From Holophagales bacterium (GTDB taxonomy: Bacteria; Acidobacteriota; Thermoanaerobaculia; Multivoradales; Multivoraceae), in the NCBI GenBank assembly GCA_009837885.1, contig VXSP01000044.1, forward strand, positions 62,001-126,000: 64,000 bases of DNA. The letters run 5' to 3'. How positions within the stretch are numbered: the stretch's first letter is position 1; each line of letters begins with the position of its first letter. The notes beneath the pieces are model-generated. The model searched no databases and was not told where the DNA came from. It worked only from the letters and a program-made list of their open reading frames with translations. This document shows positions 15,450 to 24,333 of this stretch, piece after piece. Made by a program: the position numbers and the translations under genes.

Positions 15450-16960
15450 TAGGCGACTCCTCGCAGGGACGAGTCGGAGTCGGTCGTGGCGGTGGCCTCT
15501 TCGGCCTCCGGGACCTCGACCTGCGGTGCCGCTGCCGCAAAGCAGAGTGCGCCGGTCGGCTCCTCGCCCTCTACTCCGGCTGCCTCCCGCAGTTCGGCGT
15601 AGGACTCTTCCAGGCACTGGGCGAGGAACCACGGGTCGGGGATCAGCTTGGCATCCACCGTCATTCCCAGGGTGATGCGCTGGTTGTAGCTCAGGATGGC
15701 GACGAACAGGCCGATGTTGTTCGAAACGATGCCGAGTGGCAGCCAGTCGACCAGCTTGTGAGGTCCGAAGTAGAGCGGGATCATGGGACCGGGCACGTTG
15801 GTCGAGACCGTGTTGAACAGGGTCTGGGAGAAGGGCATCGTCGCGGCGACCGCGGCCATGAGCGGCGGCACCCGGTCGCCGAACTGGGTCATCTGGTAGA
15901 AGGCCTTCGCCTGCCCGGCCTCCTTCAGCTTGTTCATCGCGTCCCGTTCCCTGCCGAGGCGCTTGACCGGGTCGTCGACTCCCACGAAGAGCGGAGCGAT
16001 CATGTTCGAGACCAGATTCCCGAGCTGGCCCCGTTCGTCCTGCTGGCGCATGCTGACGGGGCACATGGCGCGCAGCTCGAGGCCTTTCGTGTCCTGGCCG
16101 CGCTCGCGCAGGTAGCGACCGATACCGCCCGCAAGCGTCGTGAGCACGACGTCGTTCACGGTGCCGCCCAGGGCGGACTTGACGGCGCGCAGCTCGGGGA
16201 AGGAGAACTGCGCCCATGCGAAACCCCGCTCCTTGCTGACCGGTCGATTGAAGACGGTGCGCGGCGCCGGAGCGGCGGAGACCGGCAGGGTGGCGGAGCT
16301 GGCCGCCACCATCTCACGCACGCGGTCAGCCATCAGGCGGGGACGCGCGGCGTCGAAGGCGGCGTTCGTCCAGGACTCGTTCAGTTGTCCGAGGCGATGC
16401 TGCATCGCTTCCTGGAGGAGGCTCAGGGAGTCCGGCAGCGGCTTCGGCGTCCAGGATTCGGCGGGTGCCTCCGGCAACTCTTCCGTGGGTGAGAAGTCGC
16501 TCAGCACCATCGACAGATCGACGCCGGAGACGCCGTCGACCATCGCGTGATGAATCTTCCAAACGACCGCGGTGTGTCCGGGGATGCCGCGGAGCAGAAT
16601 CCCCTTCCAGAGCGGCCGGTTACGGTCGAGCATGCCGCCGTACGCTTCGGCGGCAGCGCGGGCGAGTACCTGGTGGTCGCTGTCCTCCGGGATCCAGACC
16701 TCCTCGACGTGCTTCTCCAGGTTGAAGGCCGGATCGTCAACCCACACCGGGTGGGAGACGAAGAAGGGCGGGAACAGCACGCGCTGGCGGTAGCGCGGCA
16801 GCAGATGCATGCGGGCGGCAAGCTGCTCGACCATGTACTCGCGGGAAAACTCGCCTTCGTAGACCATGCAGCCGCCGATGTGCATCGTCTCGTTGGGACG
16901 TTCGACGTAGAGGAAGGCGGCATCGAGAGGGGTCAGGAATCGGTTCAGTTCCGTGGCCAT
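15449..16960 (-). CDS. Wax ester synthase/diacylglycerol acyltransferase
   Basis: ATG 16960 ('MATELNRFLTPLDAAFLYVE') starts the family's usual N-terminus; a longer frame from 17044 is not supported. The 503-residue enzyme has an intact 'KIHHAMVDGVSG' (His137, His138, Asp142), 'GTVNDVVLTTLAGGI' and 'STNVPGPMIPLYFG'. It transfers fatty acyl groups from acyl-CoA to long-chain alcohols or diacylglycerol, at the membrane-cytoplasm interface where lipid bodies form. It is the first gene of the operon acyltransferase-lipase-acyltransferase paralogue-phasin-like-GNAT. About 110 bases separate it from the glycosyltransferase gene upstream, room for a promoter, though I see no clear hexamers. Confidence 0.9.
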   Translation of the reverse strand: MATELNRFLTPLDAAFLYVERPNETMHIGGCMVYEGEFSREYMVEQLAARMHLLPRYRQRVLFPPFFVSHPVWVDDPAFNLEKHVEEVWIPEDSDHQVLARAAAEAYGGMLDRNRPLWKGILLRGIPGHTAVVWKIHHAMVDGVSGVDLSMVLSDFSPTEELPEAPAESWTPKPLPDSLSLLQEAMQHRLGQLNESWTNAAFDAARPRLMADRVREMVAASSATLPVSAAPAPRTVFNRPVSKERGFAWAQFSFPELRAVKSALGGTVNDVVLTTLAGGIGRYLRERGQDTKGLELRAMCPVSMRQQDERGQLGNLVSNMIAPLFVGVDDPVKRLGRERDAMNKLKEAGQAKAFYQMTQFGDRVPPLMAAVAATMPFSQTLFNTVSTNVPGPMIPLYFGPHKLVDWLPLGIVSNNIGLFVAILSYNQRITLGMTVDAKLIPDPWFLAQCLEESYAELREAAGVEGEEPTGALCFAAAAPQVEVPEAEEATATTDSDSSLRGVA

Positions 16961-17073
16961 TTTGGGGGTCTCCAGAACGGGCGGATCGCATGTGGGGAGG
17001 GGCTTTGCTGCGCTGCTTGCTGCAACGCAGCACAAGCCTCGCATAGAAACGTGCGATTGGCAAGGGTTGGCCC

Positions 17074-19083
17074 CTAAGTAGGCCGCCGCCAGTGGAACGC
17101 GGTGACGTCGATGACCTCGCGCGCCGGCTCGACCAGGATCCGTATCGGCGATTGCAGCGCTTCAAAGCGCGGCGTCAGGCAGCGGCGCCGTTCCCTGCCC
17201 TTTTGGGTGTGCCGGCAGGGCAGGGACACGCCTTCGACTTCGACCGAAATCCCGACTTCGTCCCTGGAGGGCGCGCGCACCGCGATCTCCAGCGACACGA
17301 GACTCCGGGCCTCGGCGACGTCGTCGTCGTCGCCCCGGCGGAGTCCGGCCGGGTCGACGGTGTAGAGGCCCTCGCCCGCTTTGGCAAAGGCCGCGTTGTC
17401 CGGCAGTCCGAGCGCCGCGAAGTTCTGGCGCACCAGGATCACCGGGTCGCCGCGCAGCCGGAACAGCTCACGCTCGAAGCGCCGAACCGTCACGCCCGTT
17501 CGTTCCCCGGCGAGTTCCCGGTAGACGGGATCCTCGCCGGGGGCGAGGCGTGACGCGGGAAACAGCAGGACGTCCGCCGCTTCCCGTTCAGGCCCGGAAG
17601 TGGCCGCGATGCTGTCCGCGCGTATCAGGGTGGAGACGAAGTTCCCGTCCCAGATCCGGGGATCGAAGTCCTGGTTGCCGAGCGGCAGTTCGGTGATGAA
17701 CGTCCGTCCCCTGAGCGGCTTCGGCCTCCCGGCCGTTCGGGCGGCCTCCGCCGAAGTCAGGGGTACGTTCTCGTCGTACACCGCCGCGTGGACGAAGCGG
17801 GCCTTGTCGAGTCCGGCCAGTCCGGCGACGGCGGCCAGTCCGGCGAGGGCGCCGATCGTCAGTCGGCGTCCTGGCAGGACGCGGGCAACGTTCACCAGCT
17901 TGCCGATGAACCAGGCGCCGGCTAGCGCGACGACGGGAGCGACGATCAACCAGTTGGGCGGCTTCGGATACCGGGTGACGACCCAGAGCGCCGCGACGTA
18001 CCCGCCGAAGAAGACGGCCAGGATGATCGCGTCGGCGACCGTCGCGCCGCGGCGTTCGCCCGGCAGCGCGCCTCGAACCTCCCGCCGGGCCCGCAGCGCG
18101 AGAAGCAGCATCCAGCCCAGGCCGAGGAACCCGCATGCGCCCAGCACGGGGCTGAAGTAGACGCCGCCTGCGAGGCTGGTCACCGCGTTCAGCGGCTGAT
18201 CGAAGAGTCCGGCGCCAACCTCGGCGAGCCGCTCCCGGTAGTGGTTGACGGTCGATCCGAGGTGGCGCCGGTACATCTCGGGTGCGAGCACCAGCCAGGG
18301 ATTGAGCAGGAGGAGCACGCCGACCCCGCCGGCGGCCGTGGCCGCGGTACGGCGGAACAGCAGACCGATGTCGCGGACGCCGCCCAGGGCGACCGCGACG
18401 AGCAGCGGCAGCGCCAGGGCCGCGCCGTTCCACTTGGCGGCGGCCGTTGCTCCGACCATGGCGCCGGCCATGGCGTACCCGCGGAGACTCTCGTTTCGCC
18501 GCGCGCTGAGGATCGCGTAGAGAGTCAGCACGGCTGTCAGAACCAGCATGACGTCGGGCTTGAACACTCCCGACTGGCGCAAGTGCCAGGGAGCGACGGC
18601 GAGCAGGAAGGCCGCGCCCAGGCCGACCCAGGGGCCGAACAGCCGCCGGCCGATCAGGAACAACACGAACAGCGAGGCAGTCCCGAACAGGGCCTGGATG
18701 ATCCTGGAGACCCGCACGGCGATCCGGGTGAGATAGGGCCGTCCATCCGGTGCGATCCCGAACGTCGTCGGCAGCGAGGAGAGCCATGGCAGCGAGCGCG
18801 CCGTTTCGTACACCCTGAGAGTCACGGCGTGGGGCAGGTAGGAGAGCGTCGGGTAGTGCGTGCGCACCGGCCGCCACTGGTCGTGGGCCAGGATCGCGGC
18901 CACGTTGCCGGCGTTGTAACGCTCGTCCCACAGCCGGTTCATCGTCGGATCCGGCCAACTGAAGAGCACACGGACGGCGAGCGCCCACAGGAGCAGTATC
19001 CCGAGCAGCCACTTCTGCAGGCTCGTTGTCCGGAGCGAGGACCCTTCCGGGTCCAGGTGACTCGTCGGCTCTACCGCGCTCAT
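17074..19083 (-). CDS. GT39-type membrane glycosyltransferase (ArnT/PMT-like)
   Basis: A 669-residue integral membrane protein. After a short cytoplasmic tail, 'WLLGILLLWALAVRVLF' is the first helix and the first periplasmic loop carries 'RLWDERYNAGNVAAIL', the acidic DE motif expected for catalysis in polyprenyl-phosphate-sugar-dependent glycosyltransferases. Around ten further hydrophobic helices follow, then a soluble C-terminal domain of about 250 residues. The family transfers mannose, arabinose or similar sugars from a lipid carrier to proteins or lipid A; the acceptor here is unknown. It lies nine bases after the aminotransferase gene, as the last gene of the PhyH-led run. Confidence 0.85.
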   Translation of the reverse strand: MSAVEPTSHLDPEGSSLRTTSLQKWLLGILLLWALAVRVLFSWPDPTMNRLWDERYNAGNVAAILAHDQWRPVRTHYPTLSYLPHAVTLRVYETARSLPWLSSLPTTFGIAPDGRPYLTRIAVRVSRIIQALFGTASLFVLFLIGRRLFGPWVGLGAAFLLAVAPWHLRQSGVFKPDVMLVLTAVLTLYAILSARRNESLRGYAMAGAMVGATAAAKWNGAALALPLLVAVALGGVRDIGLLFRRTAATAAGGVGVLLLLNPWLVLAPEMYRRHLGSTVNHYRERLAEVGAGLFDQPLNAVTSLAGGVYFSPVLGACGFLGLGWMLLLALRARREVRGALPGERRGATVADAIILAVFFGGYVAALWVVTRYPKPPNWLIVAPVVALAGAWFIGKLVNVARVLPGRRLTIGALAGLAAVAGLAGLDKARFVHAAVYDENVPLTSAEAARTAGRPKPLRGRTFITELPLGNQDFDPRIWDGNFVSTLIRADSIAATSGPEREAADVLLFPASRLAPGEDPVYRELAGERTGVTVRRFERELFRLRGDPVILVRQNFAALGLPDNAAFAKAGEGLYTVDPAGLRRGDDDDVAEARSLVSLEIAVRAPSRDEVGISVEVEGVSLPCRHTQKGRERRRCLTPRFEALQSPIRILVEPAREVIDVTAFHWRRPT

Positions 19084-19092
19084 CCCTGGCCC

Positions 19093-19992
19093 CTAGTCCA
19101 GGATGGGAAAGCCGCTCACGGCTGTCAGCTCGCGGAACAGGCCCTGCAGCCGCTCGAGCACGGGGCGGTCGGTTCCGCCGCTCGGACGGCCGTCCACCTC
19201 GGCGACCGCGACGAGTTCGCCCATCGTGCCGGTGCAGAAGACCTCGTCGGCACGGTAGAGCTCGGCCTGGGTGAAGTCGGCGACTTCATGGGGGATGCCG
19301 TTGCTCCGGCAGAGTTCGAGCACGGTCGAGCGGGTCACGCCCTCCGGGCAGGCGTGGCAATGGCTGGTCACCACGACCCCGTCGCGCACCAGGAAGACGT
19401 GGGTCGCGTTCGTTTCCGCCACGAAGCCCTGGCGGTCGAGCATCAGGGCGTCGTCGGCGCCCGCGGCGTTCGCCTCGATCTTGGCCAGGATGGACTGGAT
19501 CAGGTTGTTGTGGTGGATCTTCGGATCCATGCAGTCGGGCGGAAAGCGGCGGATCGAGGAGGTCATCAGCCGGATGGGCTCTGAGCCGTAGACCGGCGCC
19601 TTGTGTTCGGCGAGGACGATCAGGGTGGGACCGGCGGTGTTGAGCCGCGGATCCATGCCGGAGGTGATCTTGACGCCCCTGGTCAGGGTCAGGCGGATGT
19701 GGACGTCGTCCCGCATCCCGTTCGCCTCCAGGGTGCGGCGGATCTCGTCGATGATCTCCTCCTGCTGTGGGATCTCCGCGAAGGCCAGAGCCAGCGCCGA
19801 GTGGCGGAGGCGGTCCAGGTGCTGCTCGAGCTTGAAGATGCGGCCGTCGTACAGGCGCAGCCCCTCCCAGACGGCGTCGCCGCCCTGCACGGCGGAGTCG
19901 AAGGGGCTGATGCCCGCCTGGTCGCGATGGATCAGGTCGCCGTTGATGTTGATCAGCAGGTCCCGGTTCCTGGGGTTGGCCTTCTGGAGCAT
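19093..19992 (-). CDS. Class IV aminotransferase (branched-chain / D-amino acid type)
   Basis: ATG 19992 ('MLQKANPRNRDLLININGDLI') gives a 299-residue PLP enzyme. Fold-type IV markers include 'SVQGGDAVWEGLRLYDG'-like residues near 40, 'MDPKIHHNNLIQSILAKIEAN' (the Lys is the likely PLP Schiff base), 'FVAETNATHVFLVRDG' and 'CPEGVTRSTVLELC'. The family comprises BCAT, D-alanine aminotransferase and aminodeoxychorismate lyase; motif details do not settle which. It is next to a sulfotransferase-like gene. In plants a protein combining a sulfotransferase-like domain with a BCAT-like domain is known, which suggests that the pair works together. Confidence 0.85.
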   Translation of the reverse strand: MLQKANPRNRDLLININGDLIHRDQAGISPFDSAVQGGDAVWEGLRLYDGRIFKLEQHLDRLRHSALALAFAEIPQQEEIIDEIRRTLEANGMRDDVHIRLTLTRGVKITSGMDPRLNTAGPTLIVLAEHKAPVYGSEPIRLMTSSIRRFPPDCMDPKIHHNNLIQSILAKIEANAAGADDALMLDRQGFVAETNATHVFLVRDGVVVTSHCHACPEGVTRSTVLELCRSNGIPHEVADFTQAELYRADEVFCTGTMGELVAVAEVDGRPSGGTDRPVLERLQGLFRELTAVSGFPILD

Positions 19993-20033
19993 GTCGGATC
20001 GCTGGCGGTTTGGGGGCGGGACGGTCTCTCGGG

Positions 20034-20777
20034 TCAGAAGACGAGACGCTCGGCGGCGAGGTGATCGTAGTGCCGCTGGCACTCCTCGAGCACGCCGGCA
20101 AGGAACTGCGGAACCGGCTCGTTCTTGGGTCGGTACGGTGCGAAGCCGGTGCTCTGCTCGACCGCACCGTACCAGTGCGGCGCCCAGATGCCGTCCGTCT
20201 CGCGGCGGCCGGGCGGCCAGTTCAACATGGCTTGGTCGAAGTCGGCGCCGACCGCGCGGCAGAGACTCTCGAGGCCCGCGCGGGGGTTCCGCAGCACGTC
20301 GGCGGAGTCGATGACCGCCGGGGCCCGGCCGAGCCGCTCACATTCCAGGTCGAAGAGCTCCCGCTGCTGGGGCAGGCCGGTATCGGGCAGCTTCGGTTGC
20401 GGCAGGATGTGGATCAGCGACGTCAGCATCTCCGCCGGATCGCGGATCAGGAAGACGTTGGTGAGCTTCGCCACCCAGGACCGGTCCGTTTCCGGCAACA
20501 GGTGGTGCGCCATGTGCTTCTGGTAGAAGACCGTGCGGCCAAAGGACGTGTCCTCCGTCAGCCAGTGGACGACGCGCTCCAGGTCACTGTCGTGGTGGGC
20601 GAGGATCTCGTCCCGGCCGGGGTGGTCGAGCCCGTGTTCGAGCAAGTAGTTCGCGTAGAGCGGCTCGTCGCACACGAAGGTGTCGTGGCGGTTCCCCCAG
20701 GCCCGCAGCATCGCGGTCGAGATGTTCCGGGGGCCGGACCACATCGCGATCCTCAGCACCTGTCGTTCGCTTGGCAC
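20034..20777 (-). CDS. Sulfotransferase-like P-loop protein
   Basis: A 247-residue protein from GTG 20777 (an internal GTG six codons on is possible). 'RIAMWSGPRNISTAMLRAWGNR' is a sulfotransferase-type phosphosulfate-binding loop and 'VFLIRDPAEMLTSLIH' matches the second (3'-phosphate) motif. Neither proves PAPS use: the bacterial group resembling the N-terminal half of plant 'branched-chain aminotransferase-like' proteins has no assigned reaction. It lies between the PhyH gene (seven bases upstream) and the aminotransferase gene (41 bases downstream). Confidence 0.7.
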   Translation of the reverse strand: MPSERQVLRIAMWSGPRNISTAMLRAWGNRHDTFVCDEPLYANYLLEHGLDHPGRDEILAHHDSDLERVVHWLTEDTSFGRTVFYQKHMAHHLLPETDRSWVAKLTNVFLIRDPAEMLTSLIHILPQPKLPDTGLPQQRELFDLECERLGRAPAVIDSADVLRNPRAGLESLCRAVGADFDQAMLNWPPGRRETDGIWAPHWYGAVEQSTGFAPYRPKNEPVPQFLAGVLEECQRHYDHLAAERLVF

Positions 20778-20784
20778 TTCGTTG

Positions 20785-21630
20785 TTACGAAGGCGCCGCC
20801 GCGGTCGCTTCGCCGGCCCTTCCGTACCCGGCTCGCATCCGGGCGAACAGGGCGGTCATGTCGTCGTGGGTGGCCTCGGTCAGGAAGCGCTGGGTCCACA
20901 TGATCCTCGGCGTCGCCGACACGTTCGGAGCGGGTGAGTGCAGCAGACGCATGTCGATCAGGTAGACGTCCCCGCGCCGCCCCGTCAGCTCGACGACGCG
21001 GAGGTCGACGTCGCCGCGGCGCACGGCCTCGCGCAGGAACCGGCCGCGGTCCTTCACCTGCTTCGACATGAGTTCCCGGAAGTAGGGCTCCCGGCGCAGC
21101 CGTTCCGTGATCTGCCGGGAACCGAGCCACGGAATGTCGTACAGGAGCCGGTGAGCGCCCTGGACGACGACCGTTCCGCCGCCGCCCGGCTCGACCGTGT
21201 CGAGCATGGCGAAGGCCTGCACGCCCGGGACGGTCCGGCGATTGGGCAGCTTCGGCAGGTCGACGTGCCAGGTCGTCTCGGGAAGGGACCAGGCGCCCGG
21301 TTCGGGGAACGAGAAGAGAAGCTGCGGCCACTTCATCAGCGGCCTGATCGGGCCGCCCGCCGCCGCCTCGACCGCCGCCTCGAGTTCCGGGGTCACCAGG
21401 TCGGCCAGCACCGGGGCGTGTCGTATTCCCTCGAGCAGGCGCTTGTTGTGGCGCTGGACAGGCTCGTCGGTCAGTTGGTCCAGGAGCCAGACGCCGTTCC
21501 GGCGAACTCCCGCCTGCTCCGACTTCTCGTAGACGAGCTGCAACGCACGGCGGGTCAGCTCGTCCGGGAGCAGCCCGGGCAACCTGACCAGTCCGGCGGC
21601 CTCGAATCGTTCGCGGTCGGTCCGGTTCAT
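20785..21630 (-). CDS. Phytanoyl-CoA dioxygenase (PhyH) family protein
   Basis: ATG 21630 has GAGGAC eight bases upstream; the long frame continuing to 22620 is antisense to the next gene and is rejected. The 281-residue product has the Fe(II)/2-oxoglutarate facial triad: 'ETTWHVDLP' (HxD) and a distal 'LLHSPAPN' His, with 'RIMWTQRFL' supplying the 2-oxoglutarate-binding Arg. These enzymes hydroxylate lipids, amino acids or natural products. It is the first gene of the run with the sulfotransferase-like, aminotransferase and GT39 genes, and is divergent from a kinase-fold gene. Substrate unknown. Confidence 0.85.
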   Translation of the reverse strand: MNRTDRERFEAAGLVRLPGLLPDELTRRALQLVYEKSEQAGVRRNGVWLLDQLTDEPVQRHNKRLLEGIRHAPVLADLVTPELEAAVEAAAGGPIRPLMKWPQLLFSFPEPGAWSLPETTWHVDLPKLPNRRTVPGVQAFAMLDTVEPGGGGTVVVQGAHRLLYDIPWLGSRQITERLRREPYFRELMSKQVKDRGRFLREAVRRGDVDLRVVELTGRRGDVYLIDMRLLHSPAPNVSATPRIMWTQRFLTEATHDDMTALFARMRAGYGRAGEATAAAPS

Positions 21631-21700
21631 GACGTCCTCAGAACAAGCATATGGCGGTCCGACATCCGACCGTCCGAAGACGTGCGCTCGGACTGTGACG

Positions 21701-21726
21701 CGGGTGGCGCGAGGACGCGCCACCCG
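21701..21726. repeat. Palindromic repeat, copy 1 (11-bp arms)
   Basis: CGGGTGGCGCG-AGGA-CGCGCCACCCG is a perfect inverted repeat in the divergent promoter region of the PhyH and kinase-fold genes. The flanking CGGACTGTGACG upstream (21689-21700) and the palindrome recur at 42063-42099 with compensated changes in both arms. It could be an operator for both genes or an RNA hairpin. Confidence 0.6.
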
Positions 21727-21750
21727 GGTTCCCGGTGATAGCTTGCGCCG

Positions 21751-22875
21751 ATGAGCCGGCGGGCCGAGTTCGAGGCTGAGCACCCGGAAGTACACGTCCT
21801 GTCGGCCGACCAGGCGGGTCGGGTGGACCTGGTGATGGGCGCGGTCGGCTGGTTGGGCGACGAGGAGCAGGTCACGACCTGCGCCTCCCTGGGCGGCGAG
21901 TCGAGCACCGTGATGCGCGTCGAACTCCAGGAACTGCGCGGGGGCTGGCGCACCGCGATTCTGAAGCAGTCGCTTCCCTGGCTGCGGCGGGACGAGTCCG
22001 TCGCGATGCCGGCCGGTCGCTGGCACGGCGAGCGCGCGTTCTATGCGGAGGTAGCTCGTGTTCCCGAGGCCGCGGCTCACATGCCGCGCCTGATGGCCGC
22101 CAACGAGGCGAGGTCCCTGTTGCTGCTCGAGGACTTCCGCGGCGCCTCGAATCTCGCGTCGCTCTACCGGGGCGTTTCGCTGGGTGATCGGGCCGCGCAG
22201 GCTCTGGGCGCGTTCCTTCGAGCGCTTCACCGCGGGACGCGCGGCATGGAGGAGCCGGACCCAGCGAATTCGGGCATGAAGGCCCTGAACCACCGCATGC
22301 TGTTCGAGGCGCCGTTCCTTGCGGCGATGGCGGGCGACGATGGCTTCGGGCCTGACGGTCCGGCGCCGGGCGATGCCGCCCTCGACGCGACCGAACCCGG
22401 ACTCGGCGAGGCGGCGGCGGCTCTGCGGTCGGATCGCGTGTTCACAGACGCCGTGTCGGAGCTCGGCAGCCGCTTTCTCGGCGCCGGCGCCTGCCTGGTG
22501 CACGGTGCCTTCCATCCCGCCAACTGGCTGCTCGTGCAGGACGGCGGCGTTCGCGTGGTGGACCCGCAGTACGGCGGCTGGGGCGATTCGGAGTTCGACA
22601 TCGGCACCGGGCTCGCCCACCTGCTGCTCGCGCGGCAGCCGGAGGAAGTTGCCGCGGCGTTCCTGTCGGCGGCCGTCGGCCCGGAGGACGCCGAAGAAGT
22701 CGAGTCCGGCGTCGACCGGCCACTCGTGGCCCGCTACGCCGGAGTCGAGATCGTCCGCCGGCTGATCGGCGGCAGCCAGCTGCTGCTCGAGGCGGAGGCC
22801 GGCTTTCGCTGCGGTCTGCTGGAGACGGCCCGGAAGGCTGTCCTCTCGGGCTACCTGGAGGTACTGGAAACATGA
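21751..22875 (+). CDS. Aminoglycoside-phosphotransferase-fold protein lacking the catalytic Asp
   Basis: A 374-residue protein of the APH/choline-kinase fold. The N-lobe has 'AILKQSLPWLRR' (ATP-binding Lys72) and the C-lobe 'LVHGAFHPANWLL' followed by 'VVDPQYGGWGDSEFDIG'. In this fold the first motif is normally HGDxxxxN, with Asp as catalytic base; here codon 253 (22507-22509) is GCC, Ala. The Asn258 and metal-binding Asp271 remain. It may be a pseudokinase, or use another residue. It is divergent from the PhyH operon and its last bases overlap the start of the M24 gene (ATGA), so it is co-translated with an exported peptidase-like protein. Substrate unknown. Confidence 0.75.
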   Translation: MSRRAEFEAEHPEVHVLSADQAGRVDLVMGAVGWLGDEEQVTTCASLGGESSTVMRVELQELRGGWRTAILKQSLPWLRRDESVAMPAGRWHGERAFYAEVARVPEAAAHMPRLMAANEARSLLLLEDFRGASNLASLYRGVSLGDRAAQALGAFLRALHRGTRGMEEPDPANSGMKALNHRMLFEAPFLAAMAGDDGFGPDGPAPGDAALDATEPGLGEAAAALRSDRVFTDAVSELGSRFLGAGACLVHGAFHPANWLLVQDGGVRVVDPQYGGWGDSEFDIGTGLAHLLLARQPEEVAAAFLSAAVGPEDAEEVESGVDRPLVARYAGVEIVRRLIGGSQLLLEAEAGFRCGLLETARKAVLSGYLEVLET

Positions 22876-24266
22876 AGCGATCTCACGTGCGCCGGCTGAT
22901 CGCGGCGCTCGGTCTGGTCACACTCGCCGCAGCGCCCGCGGTTGCGCAAGGTACGGGCTTCGAGCAGGGCCGGGTGCTCCATGGACCCGGCCACGTGCTT
23001 CCGCACCGGGACCGGGTGGAGCCCTTCAATCGGATGCTCGAGGAGCGGCTGAAGGAGCTCCTGCCGCGGCTCATGCGCGAGACCGGGATCGACATGTGGC
23101 TCGTCATCAACCGGGAGTACAACGAAGACCCGGTGTTCTTCAGCCTGGTGCCCCGGCCGGTCTTTGCCGCTCGGCGGACGACGATGCTCGTGTTCTTCGA
23201 CCGCGGGCCGGACAACGGCGGGGTCGAGCTCCTGACGGTCAACCGCTACCCGTACGGCTCGCTCTACGAGTCGGCCTGGGAGGGTGGCGACCTGGAGGAG
23301 CAGTGGCTGGGACTGGGCGAGGTGATCGCCGCTCGCGATCCGAAGCGAATCGGCGTCAACGTCTCGCGCCACTGGCCGGTCGCGGACGGGTTGTCGGCGG
23401 CGCTCCACGAGCGGCTCCTCGAAGTGCTGACGCCCGAGCTCAAGGAGCGGGTGACCAGCGCCGAGGAGCTGGTCATCCGCTGGATCGAGACCCGCAGCCC
23501 GCTGCAGATGGAGGCCTATCCGCAAATCGTCTCGCTGGCGCGCGGCGTGATCGCGGAGGCGTTCTCGGAACGCGTGATCACCGCGGGCGCTACGACCACG
23601 GACGATGTCGTCTGGCACATGGCCCAGCGCTTCCAGGACCTGGGGCTCGACATCTGGTTCCTGCCCTCCGTCAACGCCCAGCGCCGGGCGTCGGACGAGG
23701 ACGAGGCCTGCGACCCGGACGAGCCCTTCTGCGGCGGCAGCGGCGACTTCGTCATCCAGCGCGGCGACGTCCTGCACACGGATGTCGGCATCTGCTACGT
23801 CGGTCTGTGTACGGACACCCAGGAGATGGGCTACGTGCTGCGGCTGGGCGAGAGTGAAGCCCCGGCGGAGCTACAGGAAGCTCTCGCCGCCGGCAACCGC
23901 TGGCAGGACATCCTCACCGGCGAGTTCCGGACCGGCCGCACCGGCAACGAGATCCTGGCGGGGACGATCTCGGTCGCCACCGACGAGGGCCTGCGTTCCA
24001 GCACCTACACGCATCCCCTCGGCGTGTTCGGTCACGCTCCCGGGCCGACGATCGGCATGTGGGACAACCAGGGGCCGACGCCGATCCGGGGCGACTGGCC
24101 GCTGTACCCGGACACCGCCTACGCGATCGAGGGCAACGTCAAGGTCGAGCTCGAGATGTGGAGCGGCCAGGACGTCCAGATCAAGCTGGAACAGAGCGCC
24201 GTCTACGACGGTGAGCAGGTGCTCTACCTGGCGGGCCGCCAGACCGCGTGGCACCTGATCCGCTGA
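22872..24266 (+). CDS. Secreted M24-family metallopeptidase-like protein
   Basis: A 464-residue protein with a signal peptide (cleavage likely after 'AAPAVA', residue 25). The creatinase/aminopeptidase P fold is marked by 'VVWHMAQRFQDLGL', 'HTDVGICYVGLCTDTQEMGYVL' (metal-ligand Asp residues), 'THPLGVFGHAPGP' (His) and 'IEGNVKVELEMW' / 'IKLEQSAVY' (Glu ligands). Family members are Xaa-Pro aminopeptidases, Xaa-Pro dipeptidases and creatinases. An insertion rich in Asp and Cys ('DEDEACDPDEPFCGGSGD') is unusual. Its start overlaps the kinase-fold gene's stop (ATGA). Confidence 0.85.
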   Translation: MKRSHVRRLIAALGLVTLAAAPAVAQGTGFEQGRVLHGPGHVLPHRDRVEPFNRMLEERLKELLPRLMRETGIDMWLVINREYNEDPVFFSLVPRPVFAARRTTMLVFFDRGPDNGGVELLTVNRYPYGSLYESAWEGGDLEEQWLGLGEVIAARDPKRIGVNVSRHWPVADGLSAALHERLLEVLTPELKERVTSAEELVIRWIETRSPLQMEAYPQIVSLARGVIAEAFSERVITAGATTTDDVVWHMAQRFQDLGLDIWFLPSVNAQRRASDEDEACDPDEPFCGGSGDFVIQRGDVLHTDVGICYVGLCTDTQEMGYVLRLGESEAPAELQEALAAGNRWQDILTGEFRTGRTGNEILAGTISVATDEGLRSSTYTHPLGVFGHAPGPTIGMWDNQGPTPIRGDWPLYPDTAYAIEGNVKVELEMWSGQDVQIKLEQSAVYDGEQVLYLAGRQTAWHLIR

Positions 24267-24323
24267 CTGGGTGCGCCGGCGTCCCCGCCGGCATCAGGCG
24301 CGATGCCGCGGAGCGGCGAGCGC
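24266..24323 (+). repeat. REP-like double-hairpin repeat, copy B
   Basis: It starts at the last base of the M24 stop codon. First hairpin GCCGGCG-TCCC-CGCCGGC (24276-24293) is perfect. The second hairpin is of the GCCGC-GGA-GCGGC form, like copy E and unlike A, C and D. It lies between two convergent genes. Confidence 0.75.
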
Positions 24324-24333
24324 GAACTGTCTC

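Noticed and set aside
21738..21747. AGCTTGCGCC as a third copy of the 46-bp hairpin
   Set aside because: Only the left arm matches; no right arm or loop follows.
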